NCBI GenBank assembly: GCA_903904815.1 | Contig: CAIVDU010000005.1 | Location: 173,399 to 237,398, forward strand | From: an uncultured Armatimonadota bacterium | GTDB lineage: Bacteria > Armatimonadota > Fimbriimonadia > Fimbriimonadales > Fimbriimonadaceae | Length of the DNA: 64,000 nucleotides | Direction of reading: 5' to 3' | In this document: positions 16,642 through 26,100 of the stretch, in pieces | How positions within the stretch are numbered: the stretch's first letter is position 1 | How the letters are laid out: every line of letters begins with the position of its first letter | Made by a program: the position numbers and the translations under genes | Notes under the pieces: model-generated | Databases searched by the model: none | What the model was told of the DNA's origin: nothing | The model's input: only the letters and a program-made list of their open reading frames with translations

Positions 16642-19098
16642 TCAGCGTCGCGGTCGGAACCGTGCGTTCGTCGTCTCGTCGTCATCACCGCCGCGGTCTC
16701 GCTTAGGGAATGCCGAGGGAACGGCTGGGGCTACGGGAGCGGCCGGGGCCTGCTCTACGACTGCCTCTGGCTCTCGAGGTCGATCTTCTCGTGGTCCACG
16801 ATCAGGTCGTGGTCCTCGGTCTCGATCTCCGCCTCGGTCGTTTCGGGGACCACGATCGCCACCGCGATCGAATCCACCACGTCCGCCACGGTCTCCGCCT
16901 CGATCTCCGCCACGTCCTCGGTCACGGTCGCCACCTCGGCCACCGCGATCTCCGCCCTGTCCGGGAGGAGGAGGAGTTGCGTTCTCGTTGCCTTCCAGGG
17001 CAGGAAGAGTCTGCTTGATTCCAAGAGCGGTCAGGTTGATTCGGCCCATGCCATCGATCTCGTGGACCTTGACATTGAGTTCGTCACCGACGTTGACTAC
17101 TTCTTCGATCCGACCGATCTGGTTGGTGGTGATTTGCTCCTTCGGTACGAGACCCTCTCGTCCTGGGATGTACTCCACCATCGCGCCTCGGCCCATGATT
17201 CGGGTTACCGGTCCGCGGAACTCGGTTCCAACGGCGACCTCGTCGGTCAGGCCCTTGATTCGAGCAATCGCGTCGGCCACCATTTGACCGTTGCTTCCGC
17301 CGACGAGCACTCGGCCATCCTGCTGGATGTCGATGCTTGCGCCGGTTTCGCCGGTGATCTTCTTGATAACCGATCCGCCTGGTCCGATGACGGCGCCGAT
17401 CTTTTCGGGGTTAATCTGAATCGCGGTGACGGTCGGGGCGGTTGCTCCAACGGTAGCGCGAGGCTCAGAGATCGCCTCTTGGATGACGTCGAGGATCTGG
17501 AAGCGAGCGACCTTCGCCTGGTTAAGGGCTTGGGCGAGCACTTCGTCGGGGATACCGTCGAGCTTCGTGTCGAGTTGGAGCGCCGTGATACCGTCTCGAG
17601 TACCAGCGACCTTGAAGTCCATGTCTCCACAGAAGTCTTCCATTCCCTGAATGTCGGTGAGGACCTTGAAGACCTTACCGTCGGACATCAAGCCCATTGC
17701 GATTCCGGCCACCGGAGCCTTGATCTGGATCCCTGCGTCCATAAGGGCGAGGGTTGAACCGCAGACCGAAGCCATCGAAGTGGAGCCGTTGGACTCGAGA
17801 ACTTCGGAGGTGAGCAGAAGCGTGTAAGGGAAATCGGGATCGTCGAGGGGAACCACCGATCGTAGCGCTCGCTCTGCGAGGGCGCCGTGACCGATTTCTC
17901 GTCGACCTGGACCGCGGTTCGGTCGGACTTCTCCAACCGAGTAGGCCGGGAAGTTGTAGAAGTGCATGTAGCGCTTCGGCTCTTCTTCCTCAAGACCGTC
18001 GAGCGTCTGAGCTTCGTTCGGAAGCCCTAGCGTCGCGATGGTCATGACCTGAGTCTGGCCACGAGTGAACAGACCGGATCCGTGGACCTTCGGCAAAATG
18101 CCGGCGACTGCTTCCAGCGGACGAATTTCGTCCAGCTTTCGACCGTCGGGCCGAGCATCTTTCTTGATAATGTTGTCTCGAACGACCGACTTGACCACGC
18201 TATCCGCAGCTTCTGGAAGCTGGGCGGCGAGTTCAGGCTTGTCTTCGTACTCTGGCTTCATCTTGGCAACGATGTCCTTGATCAGGTCATCGAGAGCGCT
18301 CTCGCGCATTGCCTTGTCTTTGGAGCCGAGGAGAGTCTTGGAGATCTCCTTTCCGTACTTCTTGTCGATTGCCTTCTTAAGGCCCTCGTCGACGCTGTGA
18401 AGGTCAACTTCTCTCTTGGCCTTTGCGACCGTCTTTCCAAACTTCTCGAATTCGGCGCAGATGACCTTAATGGCATCGTGGGCGAACTTGAGGGCTTGGA
18501 TCATCACCTCTTCGGTGACTTCGCTCGCTCCGGCTTCCACCATCGAAATGGCGCCCTTGTGACCTGCGACCACGAGGTCGAGATCGCCGTCCTTGATCTG
18601 TTGGACGGAGGGGAAAAGCACGAACTCTCCATCAAGGCGGGCGACGCGAACGCCGGCAACCGGATACTTGAAGGGGATGTCGCTTACCGTGAGAGCTGCG
18701 CCGGCTGCGTTGATGGCGAGAACGTCCGGAGGACACTCTTGATCAACCGCGAAAGGCATCGCCATGACCTGAATGTCATGTCGCAGTCCCTTGGGGAACA
18801 TGGGGCGCAGCGGTCGGTCCATGAGGCGGCTCGTGAGAACAGCCTTTTCCGACGGACGTCCACCGCGCTTGATGAAGCCGCCCGGGATCTTACCGACAGC
18901 GTATTTCCGCTCCTCGTAATCACAGGTGAGCGGAAGAAAATCGATCCCTGGTCGGGGATTTTCCGACATAGTAGCGACACCGAGTATTACGGTTTCGCCC
19001 ATGCCTAAAAGAACAGCGCCGCCAGCTTGCTTGGCGACGCGTCCGGTTTCGAGGGAGAGGGTCTTGCCCCCCACCTCGAACTCGTGGGAATGAATCAT
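16642..19098 (-). CDS. pnp: polyribonucleotide nucleotidyltransferase (PNPase)
   Basis: An 818-residue protein with two RNase PH domains (about 10-230 and 315-540; FNFPAYSVGEVRPNRGPG, then the second-domain AGIAMGLM), a KH domain (about 555-620; GAVIGPGGSVIKKITGETGA) and an S1 domain (about 625-695; GRGAMVEYIPGREGLVP). It is about 100 residues longer than the usual enzyme owing to a tail after residue 700 with many R-G-G-D-R repeats, then a Pro/Ala linker and a DDDETTNARFRPRR end. It degrades RNA 3' to 5' with phosphate, usually in a degradosome. The RGG-like tail is likely an extra RNA-binding or assembly segment. It lies 13 bp after rpsO, the classical gene pair. Confidence 0.96.
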   Translation of the reverse strand: MIHSHEFEVGGKTLSLETGRVAKQAGGAVLLGMGETVILGVATMSENPRPGIDFLPLTCDYEERKYAVGKIPGGFIKRGGRPSEKAVLTSRLMDRPLRPMFPKGLRHDIQVMAMPFAVDQECPPDVLAINAAGAALTVSDIPFKYPVAGVRVARLDGEFVLFPSVQQIKDGDLDLVVAGHKGAISMVEAGASEVTEEVMIQALKFAHDAIKVICAEFEKFGKTVAKAKREVDLHSVDEGLKKAIDKKYGKEISKTLLGSKDKAMRESALDDLIKDIVAKMKPEYEDKPELAAQLPEAADSVVKSVVRDNIIKKDARPDGRKLDEIRPLEAVAGILPKVHGSGLFTRGQTQVMTIATLGLPNEAQTLDGLEEEEPKRYMHFYNFPAYSVGEVRPNRGPGRREIGHGALAERALRSVVPLDDPDFPYTLLLTSEVLESNGSTSMASVCGSTLALMDAGIQIKAPVAGIAMGLMSDGKVFKVLTDIQGMEDFCGDMDFKVAGTRDGITALQLDTKLDGIPDEVLAQALNQAKVARFQILDVIQEAISEPRATVGATAPTVTAIQINPEKIGAVIGPGGSVIKKITGETGASIDIQQDGRVLVGGSNGQMVADAIARIKGLTDEVAVGTEFRGPVTRIMGRGAMVEYIPGREGLVPKEQITTNQIGRIEEVVNVGDELNVKVHEIDGMGRINLTALGIKQTLPALEGNENATPPPPGQGGDRGGRGGDRDRGRGGDRGGDRGGRGGFDRGGDRGPRNDRGGDRDRGPRPDRGPREDRPREPEAVVEQAPAAPVAPAVPSAFPKRDRGGDDDETTNARFRPRR

Positions 19099-19111
19099 TC
19101 AGTTGCCTCCG

Positions 19112-19393
19112 TTACCGGGGCTTAACTTCGCGAATGCCGAGTTGCTTGATGAGCGTTCTGTAGCGCTCAATGTCGTTCTTGCGGAGATACCCCTCAAGAC
19201 GTCTCCTCTTGCCCACCAGGAGCAGGAGGCCACGTCGCGAGTGGAAATCCTTCTTGTGGGTCCGGAGGTGGTCCGTAATCTGAAGAATACGGGCCTGCAT
19301 AATCGCGATCTGCACTTCGGTCGACCCAGTGTCGCCTTCTTTAGTTGCGAATTGTGCGACTGTGCTTTGTTTGAGTTCTGGTTTCAGCGGCAT
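19112..19393 (-). CDS. rpsO: 30S ribosomal protein S15
   Basis: A 93-residue protein, slightly above the usual 88-89. It shows the S15 signatures [44 protein letters not shown] and [20 protein letters not shown]. The H-x-x-D-x-x-S-x-R-G-L segment contacts 16S rRNA helix 22. S15 often represses its own mRNA by binding a structured 5' leader; a candidate structured segment lies directly upstream on this strand at 19420-19520. pnp follows after 13 bp. Confidence 0.97.
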   Translation of the reverse strand: MPLKPELKQSTVAQFATKEGDTGSTEVQIAIMQARILQITDHLRTHKKDFHSRRGLLLLVGKRRRLEGYLRKNDIERYRTLIKQLGIREVKPR

Positions 19394-19419
19394 GCTATCG
19401 TAGTTTTAGCCTCGGTAGA

Positions 19420-19520
19420 CTTGAGACCGTGGGCGTCAGCCGCTCAGAGCAGGGTCCTCTTCCTCCACCTTAGTGGTAGGGCCCTCCAGTCAACGGCAAA
19501 CGAGCCACGTTGGTCTCAAG
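19420..19520 (-). ncRNA. candidate structured leader of rpsO
   Basis: A roughly 100-nt segment bounded by a perfect 9-bp inverted repeat (19420-19428 and 19512-19520) extended by GTGG/CCAC after a 3-base bulge. Inside, an apical hairpin (CCAC-TAAG-GTGG) and a flanking AGGGCCC/GGACCCT pairing with one mismatch can be drawn, so the whole folds as a rod. It starts 26 bp upstream of the rpsO ATG on the minus strand, the position where S15 autoregulatory leaders lie in other bacteria. It could instead belong to the 5' leader of the plus-strand GH78 transcript. It does not match tRNA, SRP RNA or 6S RNA features I know. Confidence 0.4.
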
Positions 19521-19694
19521 CGATAGTTATACCCGCTGGGCATTCAGATTGCGCGGGTCAGAACGGAAAGTTTGAACCTATGGTGAAAATTCCACCCGGG
19601 AAGAAATCCTTTCCTTTCTTCGAAATCGGCTTGTCCTGTTCCTGAATCTGTTTTCCGCGGATTCGCGCGTTCCCCATTGGAGCGCAGACTCCCT

Positions 19695-22091
19695 ATGCCC
19701 TGTCTCGGTAGGATAACGATATCACGTCACTCGCCGACGTTGATGACGGCCATGACGCTACTCCTTTCCCTCCTTATGAGCTTTGCAATGAAGCAACCAG
19801 CAATCGGTCCAATCAATCTCAGCGGACACAGCCCCTTGGTGAACGCTTTGGGGATTCAAGCTGCGGTAGGCACAAACCATCGGGCAACGCCAGCGACTTG
19901 GCTGCCAAATTCAAACTGGATATGGCGTAACGATCGCGGGTCAAAGCCAACCGTGACTCGGTTCAGAAAGACGTTCACTTTGACCCATTCGCCAAAAGGA
20001 GGGCAGATTTTTGCCTCCGCCGACGTGCGCTATCGGCTGTGGGTCAATGGCCGATTGGTGGCTAGGGGTCCGGCCGACACCGGGCGCGATTACGACACAG
20101 GAGCGCCTGGTCCGTGGTTTGACGATGCCCGCGACATCTCTCTTTTCCTCCATGTCGGCGAGAACGTCATCGCGGCGGAAGTGTTCCCCGAAAGTCTGGT
20201 CAGCAGTGAAGGGACGACCGGGCATCCTGGCTTCAAAGTTGCCTTGAACATCGAAAACTCCGATGGGACCAGGACCCGTTTGTTTACGGACGAAACTTGG
20301 AAGTCGAGCATAGCGGGCGATCTTGCCCAACACAACGGCCCGAACGGGTTTAGGGTCGACGCTTCCTTGGAGCCGGTCGGCTGGCAGAATCTCAGTTACA
20401 ACGATTCGGGTTGGGACCGATCCGTGATCACCACCGATCAGCGCAAGGCCAACTTGCTGAGCGAGCTAGCTCCACCACTAGAAGCAGTCGTGCCAAGTTC
20501 GGGGACCACACGGGTTACGCCCGGAGTGCATGTTCTCGATAACAATGGTTCCGCCACATTCACCCAGGATGGCGGCTACGCCGTCCGCTACCCTCGGATT
20601 TTGAGCGCCTATATCGCTCTCAGGGTGAACGGCACAAAGGGAGGTCGACTCCTCATTATGCCGAACGAAGCAGATGCTCCAGGATTCAACCGGCGCGCGG
20701 AGATCCTGCTTCGAGATGGAGAGCAAACCATCGAAATTCCCTACTTCGACAGCTTCTCCACCATCAACATTGAGGCCAAAGACGTCACAAATCCCATCAC
20801 GATCCAAGAAGTCCAAGCCATCTTCACTTCTTACCCTGTTCGGTACCTGGGGGCTTTTGAGTGTGATCGGCCAGAGCTAAACAGGATCTGGGCTGTCTGC
20901 CGCTGGGTGACTCAGATCTGCATGCAGACTCACCACCTCGACTCCCCACATCATCAAGAGCCGATCTCTGATCCAGGCGACTATCTGATCGAAGCTCTTA
21001 ATAGCTATCACGCCTTTGGAGAGAGCGCCCTCGCCCGCCAGGACCTCAGGAAATATGCCCGCACACTAAAGCAGCGGGAGTATCAGAGCTTCCACACGAG
21101 CTATTCGCTTCTTTGGCTCCAGATGCTCACTCAATACTACGAATACACCGGAGACGCAGACCTGGTGCGGGAATTGGCTCCCGACGTTCATCACCTTGTC
21201 GATCGATTCGAATCGTACGTCGGCCCCAACGGCTTGATCTCAAACGCCCCCAACTATATGTTTATGGATTGGGTCGAGATCGGCGGATTCAATGCCCATC
21301 ACCCTCCTGCCGTTGTAGGGCAGGGATACATGACTGCGCTTTTCTATCGAGCCCTTGAAGACGACCGGCGGGTCGCTGAGCTTGAGGGTGACACCACTCG
21401 TAGCGCTCACGACGAAAACCTCCGGGAGCGAATACGGGCGGCCTTTGACCGAGAACTCTGGAGTGATACAGAAGGACTGTATCGAGACGGGAAGCCGCAT
21501 CAGTCGCAGGTCAAGCCCAACGAATGGCTCCCGGCCGACACCGATATCGAGACCTTCTCGACTCAAGTGAACACTCTCGCCGTGACTTGCGGGCTCACCG
21601 ACCACGGCCGATCGCAGTCCGTGATGCGAAAGATTTTGTCCCGTCCCGACATGAACTGCCAGCCCTACTTCATGCACTTCGTGTTCGAGGCGCTTTCGGA
21701 CTCGGGACTGTTCAACGAGCTTGCACTCGCCCAGCTTGAGCGTTGGCACATCTTGACCGACTCCCAATCGTTCCTTGAGATGTGGAACACCGGGGACCGA
21801 AGCCACGCCTGGAATGCCACTCCCATGTTTCAGATGTCTGGAAGAATGCTCGGAGTTCGCCCCACGAAGCCAGGCTTCAAGAGATTCGAATTGCGACCGC
21901 AAACGGCAGGACTGAATTGGGCAAAAGGCAATGTCCCCACGCCTCACGGCGACATTCACGTTGAATGGCGCGTCCAAGGCGCTCACCTATCCGTCAGCGT
22001 CGAAGTCCCGGAGGGAACTGTCGCCGAGTGCGACGGACACCAATACCCGCCGGGACGACACCAACTGACGTTGGCTATTCCGAGCCCGTAG
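19695..22091 (+). CDS. alpha-L-rhamnosidase-like GH78 protein, secreted
   Basis: A 798-residue protein. The start is chosen at ATG 19695, 12 bp after a GGAG; ATG 19743 (MTAMTLLLSLLMSF) or TTG 19677 are alternatives. A signal peptide is followed by an N-terminal beta-sandwich (RFRKTFTLTH ... ADVRYRLWVNGRLVARGPAD), a second sandwich, then an (alpha/alpha)6 barrel (about 430-700) with DSPHHQEPISDPGDYLIEAL, MDWVEIGGF and ETFSTQVNTLAV, and a C-terminal sandwich. GH78 enzymes release L-rhamnose by inversion. In the barrel the usual DCPQRDE-type segment reads as DSPHHQEPISDPG, so the acid position should be confirmed by alignment. It overlaps the photolyase gene by 17 bp tail to tail. Confidence 0.8.
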   Translation: MPCLGRITISRHSPTLMTAMTLLLSLLMSFAMKQPAIGPINLSGHSPLVNALGIQAAVGTNHRATPATWLPNSNWIWRNDRGSKPTVTRFRKTFTLTHSPKGGQIFASADVRYRLWVNGRLVARGPADTGRDYDTGAPGPWFDDARDISLFLHVGENVIAAEVFPESLVSSEGTTGHPGFKVALNIENSDGTRTRLFTDETWKSSIAGDLAQHNGPNGFRVDASLEPVGWQNLSYNDSGWDRSVITTDQRKANLLSELAPPLEAVVPSSGTTRVTPGVHVLDNNGSATFTQDGGYAVRYPRILSAYIALRVNGTKGGRLLIMPNEADAPGFNRRAEILLRDGEQTIEIPYFDSFSTINIEAKDVTNPITIQEVQAIFTSYPVRYLGAFECDRPELNRIWAVCRWVTQICMQTHHLDSPHHQEPISDPGDYLIEALNSYHAFGESALARQDLRKYARTLKQREYQSFHTSYSLLWLQMLTQYYEYTGDADLVRELAPDVHHLVDRFESYVGPNGLISNAPNYMFMDWVEIGGFNAHHPPAVVGQGYMTALFYRALEDDRRVAELEGDTTRSAHDENLRERIRAAFDRELWSDTEGLYRDGKPHQSQVKPNEWLPADTDIETFSTQVNTLAVTCGLTDHGRSQSVMRKILSRPDMNCQPYFMHFVFEALSDSGLFNELALAQLERWHILTDSQSFLEMWNTGDRSHAWNATPMFQMSGRMLGVRPTKPGFKRFELRPQTAGLNWAKGNVPTPHGDIHVEWRVQGAHLSVSVEVPEGTVAECDGHQYPPGRHQLTLAIPSP

Positions 22092-23523
22092 ACTTGGCAA
22101 CGGCAAGAAGTGATATCGCCCTCTCTTTCTGCGTCGCATGGTCGACGATCGGCTTCGGATAGTTCTTCCCAAGTTCGACGTTGGCGGTTAAGAGTTCAAA
22201 CTCGGAGGCCCGAGCCGGAAAATGCAACGCCTCTCCTTCGAGGTGGCTCAACTCGGGACACCACTCCCGGATGAACTTCCCCTCGGGATCGAACTTGACG
22301 CTTTGAAGGATTGGATTGAAAATTCGGAAGTACGGCTGCGGATCGGCGCCTACCGAGGAGGCCCACTGCCAGCCACCGTTGTTTGAGGCCAAGTCGAAAT
22401 CGAGCAGACCAGCCGCGAAGTAGGCCTCGCCCTGCCGGTAGTCGATCAGAAGATCCTTGGTCAGAAACGAGGCAACGACCATGCGGAGTCGGTTATGCAT
22501 CCATCCGGTGGCATTGAAACACCGCATGGCGGCGTCGACCAGCGGGTAGCCGGTTTTGCCCTCACACCAGGCCGAAAAGTGATCTTGCTCACCCGGATAT
22601 TCCAGATCGTCGTAGATTCGTTGAAAGGGGCGCTCCACGACGTCCGGAAAATGAAAGAGGATGTCTTGGTAGAAATCTCTCCAAATGATTTCCCGAAGCC
22701 ATGTTTCGGCCCCCTCCGAAGTTTGGGACAGGGCCAAGCGCACCATTTTCCTTACTGAGATCGTCCCGAATCGGAGATGCACTGAGAGCCCACTGGTGGC
22801 ATGCGCTGCCGGAAAATCCCGGAGCTCTCGATACCGATGCATCTGAGGTGCAAACTGTCCCAACTTTTCGAGGGCGGCGTCCTCTCCGGGACTCAGCCAT
22901 AGGTCGACTTCCTCGAATCCAAGATCGTTGAGTGATGGCAGCGACGTTTTGTACTGCTCCGGAATTTCCTTGGCTTGGACCAAGTGGGCAAGGGTCACCT
23001 GATGTTCGGCCGCATCTCGCTCCGGCTCGAACGATCGCTCCCACGACTTTCGGTAAGGCGTGTAGACCCGCAACGGATTTCTTTCCTGGCTAAGGACCTC
23101 CCCGCCCTCTCTGACAACCGAATCCTTGACCGCCACAAAATCGATTCCGCTTTCGAACAGTGATTGAGCGACTTTGGCATCGCGAGTTCTTGCGTAGGGC
23201 TCGTAGTCCTTCCCCGTGTACACACACTTAGCCCCCAACTCTTGAGCCAGTTGCGGAATCTCTTCCGCGGGATCGCCCGTTCTCACAATGAGCATCGATC
23301 CGTGGGCTCGGAGCTTTGAGTCCAACTCGCACAGAGAGCGATGAATGAATGTGAGTCTGCGGTCACGGCTGTTTTCGAGTGCGTCTAGAATCACCCGGTC
23401 GAGAATAAATACGACGGCGACGGCTTGGCTTTCCGCTGTCGCGAGGGCGAGGGGCGCATGGTCGTGCAGCCGAAGGTCTCGGCGGAGCCAGCAGATCGAA
23501 AGTGGTCGCGACGTAGGCATCAA
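22075..23523 (-). CDS. phrB: deoxyribodipyrimidine photolyase
   Basis: A 482-residue protein with the photolyase/cryptochrome layout: an N-terminal Rossmann antenna-binding domain beginning ICWLRRDLRLHDHAPLALA, then the FAD-binding helical domain with SGLSVHLRFGTISVRKM, WLREIIWRDFYQDILFHFP, TGYPLVDAAMRCFNATGWMH and NGGWQWASSVGADPQPYFRIF. The W-R-x-F-Y and N-N-G-x-W-Q-W-A-S motifs are typical of class I CPD photolyases. It uses blue light and FADH- to split cyclobutane pyrimidine dimers. Two ATG codons in a row open the frame. It is divergently transcribed from the esterase (29 bp apart). Confidence 0.93.
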   Translation of the reverse strand: MMPTSRPLSICWLRRDLRLHDHAPLALATAESQAVAVVFILDRVILDALENSRDRRLTFIHRSLCELDSKLRAHGSMLIVRTGDPAEEIPQLAQELGAKCVYTGKDYEPYARTRDAKVAQSLFESGIDFVAVKDSVVREGGEVLSQERNPLRVYTPYRKSWERSFEPERDAAEHQVTLAHLVQAKEIPEQYKTSLPSLNDLGFEEVDLWLSPGEDAALEKLGQFAPQMHRYRELRDFPAAHATSGLSVHLRFGTISVRKMVRLALSQTSEGAETWLREIIWRDFYQDILFHFPDVVERPFQRIYDDLEYPGEQDHFSAWCEGKTGYPLVDAAMRCFNATGWMHNRLRMVVASFLTKDLLIDYRQGEAYFAAGLLDFDLASNNGGWQWASSVGADPQPYFRIFNPILQSVKFDPEGKFIREWCPELSHLEGEALHFPARASEFELLTANVELGKNYPKPIVDHATQKERAISLLAVAKSTGSE

Positions 23524-23552
23524 TGGAGTTACTACGAGGATAATCTTTACTT

Positions 23553-24596
23553 ATGCTCACCGCCGCGCTCCTTTTGACTCTCACCCAGACCGACGCCATC
23601 AATATTTCGGCGGCGGATCCCCACATTCGGTATGTGGGCCGCTGGGATTTCCGCGACTCGAAAGGACCGCGCGCGCAGTGGTCGGCAAGCACAGTTGAGA
23701 TTCGATTCAAAGGCAAGAGCCTGGGTGTCTCCTTCGCCGGATCGCCTGACTACTGGGTGGAAGAGCTCGACGGAAAGCCGGTTGGCAAGCTCCAGTTCTC
23801 CGATTCCACTCCCCAGGTGCTCGTCGATTCACCCAAAGCGGCAGTTCATACGGTTCGACTCATTAAAGCAACCGAAGCGTTTGTCGGCATTGGCCAACTC
23901 CTGAAATTCACCGCATCTCCCGGCTCCCAACTACTGTCGATCACCCCGCCAAAGCATGCGATCGAGGTCATCGGAGACTCGATCAGCTGCGGCTACGGGA
24001 ACGAGGGGAAGAACGAAAAGGAACACTTCGCCAAGGAGACAGAAAACGCCTATCTCAGCTACGGCGCCATCGCGGCGCGGGCGTTGAGTGCCGATTTCAC
24101 CGACATCGCTTGGTCCGGTCGCAAGATGTGGCCCGACAACACAATCCCTTCCATTTACAACTTGACTCTGCCGACTGACACTCGAGCGCTCTGGGGCATC
24201 GGAGGCAACGTTCCCATGGCGATCGTGATCAATCTCGCCACCAACGATTTCGGCAAAGGCGCTCCCGACGAAAAGGGCTGGACCTCCGCCTACTCGGATT
24301 TCGTAGGGGAACTTCGCTTTCGCAACCCGTACGCAAGAATCTACTTCGCAGTAGGCACCATGATGAGCGATAGTTACCCACCCAACACGAACGCTCTTAC
24401 CACCCTCCGACGCTATCTGAAAGAGATCGTCGCCCTTCGAGAAGCCGCTGGTGACAAGAATGTCTCCATCGTAGACTTCGGCGTCCAAGACGCGGCTGCC
24501 GACGGCCTCGGCTCCGACTGGCACCCAAGCGTAAAGACTCACGAGAAGATGGCCGCGAAGCTAGCCCAGACGATTAAGGCAGATCTGAAATGGTAG
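23553..24596 (+). CDS. SGNH/GDSL esterase, CE2 acetyl-xylan-esterase-like, secreted
   Basis: A 347-residue protein with a short signal peptide (MLTAALLLTLTQTDA), an N-terminal jelly-roll domain (about 20-125; VGRWDFRDSKGPRAQWSAST, typical of CE2), and a C-terminal SGNH hydrolase domain. The nucleophile is Ser143 in VIGDSISCGYG, the Gly/Asn oxyanion residues lie in LATNDFGKG, and the SDWHPS segment (Asp322, His324) supplies the catalytic His. CE2 enzymes deacetylate hemicellulose, preferring the 6-O position. It fits the nearby glycosidases. The gene stands alone between divergent and convergent neighbours. Confidence 0.82.
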   Translation: MLTAALLLTLTQTDAINISAADPHIRYVGRWDFRDSKGPRAQWSASTVEIRFKGKSLGVSFAGSPDYWVEELDGKPVGKLQFSDSTPQVLVDSPKAAVHTVRLIKATEAFVGIGQLLKFTASPGSQLLSITPPKHAIEVIGDSISCGYGNEGKNEKEHFAKETENAYLSYGAIAARALSADFTDIAWSGRKMWPDNTIPSIYNLTLPTDTRALWGIGGNVPMAIVINLATNDFGKGAPDEKGWTSAYSDFVGELRFRNPYARIYFAVGTMMSDSYPPNTNALTTLRRYLKEIVALREAAGDKNVSIVDFGVQDAAADGLGSDWHPSVKTHEKMAAKLAQTIKADLKW

Positions 24597-24623
24597 AAGG
24601 CGAAATCAAAAAGTAGCCACCAA

Positions 24624-25499
24624 TCAACTTATGAGTTGTGGCTCTTCCGGGGTCTCGGCGGGCGTTGCCGCCTGAAGCTTATCCAGCTTTGCCTGGAATG
24701 CTTCCAATGGCTTGCCTTCCAAGGCGTGAGGCTGACCGGCGAGCATTGCAGAAAGGGCTTCGCATTCCGCACGGGAGAACTGCACCGAACCCAAAATGTG
24801 CTCTTCAAAGGCTTCGTAGGCAAGGGGAGCGACCGCCTTCGCGCACTGAGCCATCGCCTCGGCGTAGACGCGAATCTCGTATTGGGCGTGCGCGTCCATT
24901 CGTAGACGAAGGAAATGAAAAAGGTTGTGGAGATCGATCTGCCAATACCACTCGGTGTACAGGCTCAGCGGGAGGTTGTTTCGGGCGAGTTCTCTGGCTA
25001 GGTTCTTCTCCAGTAGCTTCTCATAGTTGCCGTAGATCGTGCGCTGTTCGTCTTCGAACATTTGGATGATCTCTTGCTCAGCCTCTGGGGTGTAGCGCTC
25101 TTCGCTTCTTCCCTGCTTGTTATTGGTGCTCTGGGGGCGAATGTTCTCGGGCGAAGGCACATAGAATTCGTCCTTCATCACCGAATACCGACCGCTGATC
25201 TCGTTGAGGCGAGCGGTGCGGTGCCTGACCCACTGTCGAGCGACAAATACGGGCATCTTCGTGTGGAAGGTCAACTGCACCTGTTCGAAGGGGCTGGTGT
25301 GCCAGTTCTTCATCAGGTAGTGAATCAAGCCGCGATCCTGGCGTACCGTCTTCGTGCCGGCGCCGTAGCTGACACGGGCTGACTGGACGATTCGCGCGTC
25401 CCCGCCCATGTAGTCCACCAAACGCACAAACCCCTTGTCGAGTACAGGAATCTCTTGGTCGAGGAGGGCTTCGGCTTCGGCTACGATGACACGGGACAT
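24624..25499 (-). CDS. thyX: FAD-dependent thymidylate synthase
   Basis: A 291-residue protein with the ThyX motif RHRTARLNEISGRYS, which satisfies R-H-R-x7-S. Further family segments are SARVSYGAG, LMKNWHTSPFEQVQLTFH and QWYWQ-type residues (LYTEWYWQIDLHNLFHFLRL), with L-R-x-D-x-H-A-Q-x-E-I. The enzyme makes dTMP from dUMP using methylene-THF, with FAD carrying the hydride, and replaces ThyA. The acidic Pro-rich C-terminus (ATPAETPEEPQLIS) is an extension. Start ATG 25499 gives the typical MSRVIVAEAEALLD. Confidence 0.95.
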   Translation of the reverse strand: MSRVIVAEAEALLDQEIPVLDKGFVRLVDYMGGDARIVQSARVSYGAGTKTVRQDRGLIHYLMKNWHTSPFEQVQLTFHTKMPVFVARQWVRHRTARLNEISGRYSVMKDEFYVPSPENIRPQSTNNKQGRSEERYTPEAEQEIIQMFEDEQRTIYGNYEKLLEKNLARELARNNLPLSLYTEWYWQIDLHNLFHFLRLRMDAHAQYEIRVYAEAMAQCAKAVAPLAYEAFEEHILGSVQFSRAECEALSAMLAGQPHALEGKPLEAFQAKLDKLQAATPAETPEEPQLIS

Positions 25500-25526
25500 G
25501 GCGAGAAGATTACCGTCTTGCCCCGG

Positions 25527-26006
25527 TTACGTGCGGCTGGCTCGATCGCATCGAATACGCTCAATTGACTTCAAAATCGCATGTCGGTTTCTCGCCAATT
25601 TCATCCAGGTGGGGAGCCGATTGAGGTAGCTGCCGTTGCGCCATTGGGGAACCCCATCGCTACCCATGAATCCTCGATTGGGCCTCAAATCTGCCCGGAT
25701 ATAGCTTTCCAGGCAATCCAATTGAGCCCAGTTCAGCGCCCAGACGGTTTGCCCACCGCAAGGACACTGCAGCCATAGGCGAAGTCCCGTTCGCGGATCG
25801 ACCGGGTCTGCTTTGGGAGTGCTGTATCCCGCCGAGTCTGGATATTCCCGCTGAGGGCCACATCCAAGACAGCTGAGATTGCGGATGCGGTTGTCGGCCA
25901 CTAATCTAGCCTGGCTGGCACATTTCGGACATTCCACTAGGACTTCGCCAACGAATGCTTCCATCCCCCGTCCGTCGTCTTTGTAAATCACCCTGCTGTC
26001 CGCCAT
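25527..26006 (-). CDS. zinc-ribbon hypothetical protein
   Basis: A 159-residue protein with a likely zinc ribbon: CPKC near residue 24-27 and CLGC near 46-49, followed by a second cysteine cluster CPCGG near residue 78-82. The second half (ALNWAQLDCLESYIRADLRPNRG, then GSYLNRLPTWMKLARNRHAILKSIERIR) is helical and basic. It resembles small uncharacterised proteins with a double zinc-binding head and I cannot name a function. It lies 27 bp upstream of thyX on the same strand and may be cotranscribed with it. Confidence 0.65.
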   Translation of the reverse strand: MADSRVIYKDDGRGMEAFVGEVLVECPKCASQARLVADNRIRNLSCLGCGPQREYPDSAGYSTPKADPVDPRTGLRLWLQCPCGGQTVWALNWAQLDCLESYIRADLRPNRGFMGSDGVPQWRNGSYLNRLPTWMKLARNRHAILKSIERIRCDRASRT

Positions 26007-26065
26007 CGATCCGTTTTACCGCTCTCAGACGCCGCTAGCGGGCCAATTGCCCGGGGTACGAAATC

Positions 26066-26081
26066 GGAACCGATTGGTTCC
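26066..26081. promoter_or_regulatory. palindromic operator ahead of the TetR gene
   Basis: GGAACCGATTGGTTCC, a GGAACC/GGTTCC inverted repeat with 4-base spacer, ends 19 bp before the GTG start of the TetR gene. Two further copies precede the SDR gene, so this is very probably the TetR protein's own operator (autorepression). Confidence 0.75.
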
Positions 26082-26100
26082 TTATTGCGTCTTTAATGTT

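Noticed and set aside
16501..17757. 418-codon plus-strand frame opposite pnp
   Set aside because: It is a shadow of the Arg/Gly-rich pnp tail and KH/S1 region; Ser/Asp-rich text with no family pattern.
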